From Clostridiales bacterium UBA7573 (GTDB lineage Bacteria; Bacillota; Clostridia; Oscillospirales; CAG-272), in contig DLLB01000017.1 in the NCBI GenBank assembly GCA_002477905.1, forward strand, positions 2,456-10,735: 8,280 nucleotides of DNA, read 5' to 3'. Every line of letters begins with the position of its first letter. Position 1 is the stretch's first letter. Positions 5,857 through 8,280 of the stretch are shown piece by piece. Under the pieces are notes generated by a model that made no database searches, was not told where the DNA came from, and saw only the letters and a list, made by a program, of their open reading frames with translations. The position numbers were made by a program, and so were the translations under genes.

Positions 5857-7188
5857 TCATCCCTCGTCGTCCCCGCGTTGTTTGATGATCAGTTTCACCG
5901 GCGTGCCCTCAAAACCGAACACGGCGCGAAGCTGGTTTTCCAAATATCTTTGATAAGAAAAATGAAACAGCGAAGCGTCATTGCAAAAAATCACAAAAGT
6001 CGGCGGCGCAACACTGACCTGCGTCATATAATAGATCTTCAGACGTCTGCCCTTATCCGACGGCGGCTGAACCTGTGCAGTCGCGTCGGACAGCACATCG
6101 TTCAACATTCCCGTACTGACGCGCAGGCAGGATTTTTCCCGCACCATCCGGATCTGCTCATACAGTTTGTCCACGCGCTGTCCGGTTTTGGCGGAACAAA
6201 ACACGATCGGTGCATAGGGCATATAGGAAAGTGCGGTACGGATCTGATTCGTAAATTCGGACACCGTCTGATTATCTTTCTCGACAAGATCCCATTTATT
6301 CACCACAAGGATGCTTGCTTTGCCCGCTTCATGCGCGATCCCCGCGATTTTTTCGTCCTGCTCGGTGATTCCTTGTGATGCGTCGATCAGGATCAGGCAG
6401 ACATCCGCACGATCCACCGCCATTTTGGAGCGCAGGACACAGAATTTCTCAATCCGGTCCTCCACTTTGCTCTGCCGGCGGATACCGGCAGTGTCAATAA
6501 AGGTAAACCGTTCGCCGTTTCGTTCCACCAACGTATCGATGGCGTCGCGCGTCGTTCCGGCAATATCCGAAACAATCAAGCGTTCCTGTCCCAAGAACCG
6601 GTTAATCAAAGAGCTTTTTCCCGCATTGGGTTTGCCGATGACCGCGACTTTGATACTGTCATCTTCCTCCTCCGGCTCCGTCTGTTCCGGCAGATAGGAC
6701 AGCACCAGATCCAGAAGATCTCCGCTTCCCGTTCCGTGTAAAGAAGAAAGCGGCACGGGATCATCCGGAAAGCCCAACTCGTAGAATTCATAATACTCCA
6801 TCGGCAGTTCGCCTACGGTATCAATCTGATTCACCGCCAGAATCACCGGCTTGCCGCTTTTTTGCAGCATCACGGCAATTTCTTTATCCTCCGCGGTCAG
6901 TCCGGCGTGTACATCGGTCATAAATACGATTACATCCGCCGTATCGATCGCAATCTGCGCCTGCATTCGCATATACTTCAGCATCGTGTCATGGGTATTC
7001 GGCTCGATTCCTCCGGTGTCTATCAGCATCATTTGTCTGCCGTTCCACTCAATTTCATAGTAGATCCGGTCGCGCGTGACACCGGGGGTATTCTCCACAA
7101 TGGAGACTTTTTTCCCTGCCAATTTATTGAACAGGGTGCTTTTTCCGACATTCGGTCTGCCGACAATGGCGATATGCGGTTTTGCCAT
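5857..7188 (-). CDS. der: Ribosome biogenesis GTPase Der (EngA)
   Basis: An essential two-GTPase-domain protein that assists 50S ribosomal subunit assembly in the cytoplasm. Length is 443 residues, typical of the family. The first G domain has GRPNVGKS (10-17), PGVTRD (35-40), DTGG (57-60) and NQID (120-123), the last a K-to-Q change from the usual NKxD. An acidic linker (170-177, with EEEDD) leads to the second G domain with GKPNAGKS (185-192), GTTRD (211-215), DTAG (232-235), NKWD (297-300) and SAK (332-334). The C-terminal KH-like domain (about 355-437) includes RRLKIYYMTQ, PPTFVIFCND and RYLENQLRAVFGFEGTPVKL. AAAGGAG lies 9 nt before the ATG. It is 23 nt after the DUF512 gene and probably co-transcribed with it and with plsY. 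Confidence 0.98.
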   Translation of the reverse strand: MAKPHIAIVGRPNVGKSTLFNKLAGKKVSIVENTPGVTRDRIYYEIEWNGRQMMLIDTGGIEPNTHDTMLKYMRMQAQIAIDTADVIVFMTDVHAGLTAEDKEIAVMLQKSGKPVILAVNQIDTVGELPMEYYEFYELGFPDDPVPLSSLHGTGSGDLLDLVLSYLPEQTEPEEEDDSIKVAVIGKPNAGKSSLINRFLGQERLIVSDIAGTTRDAIDTLVERNGERFTFIDTAGIRRQSKVEDRIEKFCVLRSKMAVDRADVCLILIDASQGITEQDEKIAGIAHEAGKASILVVNKWDLVEKDNQTVSEFTNQIRTALSYMPYAPIVFCSAKTGQRVDKLYEQIRMVREKSCLRVSTGMLNDVLSDATAQVQPPSDKGRRLKIYYMTQVSVAPPTFVIFCNDASLFHFSYQRYLENQLRAVFGFEGTPVKLIIKQRGDDEG

Positions 7189-7211
7189 TTGGCTTCACTC
7201 CTTTCTTCTTC

Positions 7212-8280
7212 TCAGGCTTCTCCAAGCAATGCCGCAAGAAACGCGTCGCCGTCCGACGGTACAAAACACAGCGGCACACAAAGCCGCTCGGAGACTTCTT
7301 CTTTTGAAACACTGTCCAAAAACAGATCTCCCTCGCTTCTCAGCATCACCTGCGGCAAACATAGGCATTCTCCCAAATCTTTTCCGGCAAGCTGCTCCAT
7401 CAGATCTTTTGCCGTAATCAGCCCCGCCACCGTAATTTGCTTGCCGAAAAATCGATTTTCAATGCAATAAACCCGACAGGAAAACCACGGGAATGCCGCT
7501 TCCATACGGCGAACAAGACCGGAAATGAACGGATATGCGGAAACACCTGTGGCAAGGGAGATATGCCGCGGTGCATGCGGACTTTCGGCATCTGCCGCCT
7601 GATAATCCGGCAGAGCCAAGTCAAATTCCTCCTGCATGGAGGTAATCATCCCCACGCCGTTTTCCAACTGCGGATATCCTTCATAATAGGATTCCGGCGG
7701 CAACGGTAATCCCGCAAGCAAATAAAACTCATCCGAACAAAAGAAAATGCGGGTACCATGTTGTTCATAACACTGTGCGGCAAACGCCTCTACCTGTTTT
7801 ACGGTTTGCCGCGCGCTTGCTTGGTCAAACGGTTCCAGATGGCAGAGTTTTTCCCGATGATCGGTGAGTCCGGATGGGACGATTGCTACGCTCTGCATAT
7901 GCGGCACAAGCGTAGCCAAATCACGCATGGTACGTGCAAGCGCTTCCCCGTCGTTATATCCGCGGCACAACACGATCTGACATTCCAAGTCAATTCCCGC
8001 CTCTGCAAACCGTTGCAGATAGCCGAATATCTTGCCCGCATTTTTGTTTTTCATCATTTGCACCCGCAGAACAGGATCGGTGGTATGCACGGAAATATGG
8101 AGCGGACTGGTTTTCATATACACAATCCGGTCGATCTCCGCCTCCGACAGATTGGTCAGCGTGACATAGTTGCCAAGCAAGAAGGACAGACGGGAATCAT
8201 CGTCCTTGAAATACAGGGATTCGCGCATACCTTTCGGGAGTTGATCGATAAAACAAAAGATACATCGATTGCGGCAGGAA
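7212..8280 (-). CDS. Radical-SAM/DUF512 family protein, N-terminus cut by right edge
   Basis: 355 residues are visible and the frame is open to the window edge. The first visible residues, SCRNRCIFCFIDQLPKGMR, contain CX3CX2C (Cys2, Cys6, Cys9), the [4Fe-4S] cluster motif of radical-SAM enzymes, followed by the FIDQLPKGMR sequence typical of DUF512 proteins. The radical-SAM-like core continues through HISVHTTDP (61-69), GIDLECQIVLCRGYNDG (95-111) and VAIVPSGLTDHR (131-142). The C-terminal DUF512 part shows FFCSDEFYLLAG (179-190), YEGYPQLENGVGM (199-211), ITVAGLITAKDL (282-293) and LPQVMLRSEGDLFLDS (308-323). Family members usually begin with a PDZ-like domain, which would lie beyond 8280. The ATG at 8226-8228 is internal, because the cluster cysteines are upstream of it. 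The reaction is unknown. Its position 23 nt before der recurs in Firmicutes and suggests a link to ribosome or membrane functions, but that is inference. Confidence 0.93.
   Translation of the reverse strand, partial: SCRNRCIFCFIDQLPKGMRESLYFKDDDSRLSFLLGNYVTLTNLSEAEIDRIVYMKTSPLHISVHTTDPVLRVQMMKNKNAGKIFGYLQRFAEAGIDLECQIVLCRGYNDGEALARTMRDLATLVPHMQSVAIVPSGLTDHREKLCHLEPFDQASARQTVKQVEAFAAQCYEQHGTRIFFCSDEFYLLAGLPLPPESYYEGYPQLENGVGMITSMQEEFDLALPDYQAADAESPHAPRHISLATGVSAYPFISGLVRRMEAAFPWFSCRVYCIENRFFGKQITVAGLITAKDLMEQLAGKDLGECLCLPQVMLRSEGDLFLDSVSKEEVSERLCVPLCFVPSDGDAFLAALLGEA

Noticed and set aside
7212..8228. The DUF512 gene treated as complete, starting at the ATG at 8228.
   Set aside because: The same frame continues upstream to the window edge and encodes the CX3CX2C cysteines required for the cluster, so this Met is internal.

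Overview
The window reads as an ordinary chromosomal segment from a member of the Clostridia (Bacillota). The reasons are a canonical T-box leader ahead of valS, the gene order DUF512 radical-SAM protein - der - plsY, a DUF4349 lipoprotein with a short clostridial-type lipobox, strong AGGAGG-like ribosome sites and TTGACA/TATAAT promoters. Base composition looks close to balanced, more like an Oscillospiraceae- or Christensenellales-type gut clostridium than a low-GC Clostridium; this placement is inference. All genes lie on the minus strand, so transcription runs from high to low coordinates.

Region A (8280 to about 5067) is a tightly packed run. It holds a radical-SAM/DUF512 protein cut by the window edge just upstream of its CX3CX2C cluster motif, then the ribosome-assembly GTPase Der, then a PlsY-family membrane protein. 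Gaps are 23 and 34 nt, so this looks like one operon whose promoter lies outside the window. The PlsY homologue has lost or changed many of the family's signature catalytic residues, and the gpsA gene that often follows plsY is absent.

Region B (5035 to 331) is a second transcription unit. A perfect-consensus promoter (5007-5035) drives a T-box leader of about 300 nt. Its specifier reads GUG (valine), its bulge UGGU matches an A discriminator base, and its antiterminator and terminator are mutually exclusive. The leader controls valS, and probably also a DUF4349 lipoprotein 48 nt downstream and an SGNH/GDSL-like hydrolase 3 nt after that. A long hairpin followed by a U-rich tail (331-384) ends the unit.

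Region C (1 to 208) holds the first 45 codons of a GNAT-family acetyltransferase with its own near-consensus extended -10 promoter. The 209-330 spacer contains only a 9-bp palindrome.

I saw no mobile elements, CRISPR arrays, tRNA or rRNA genes, and no clear sign of a novel multi-gene system. The points most worth a second look are the degenerate PlsY, the possible valine-responsive control of two envelope/hydrolase genes through the T-box, and the unexplained DUF512 protein next to der.
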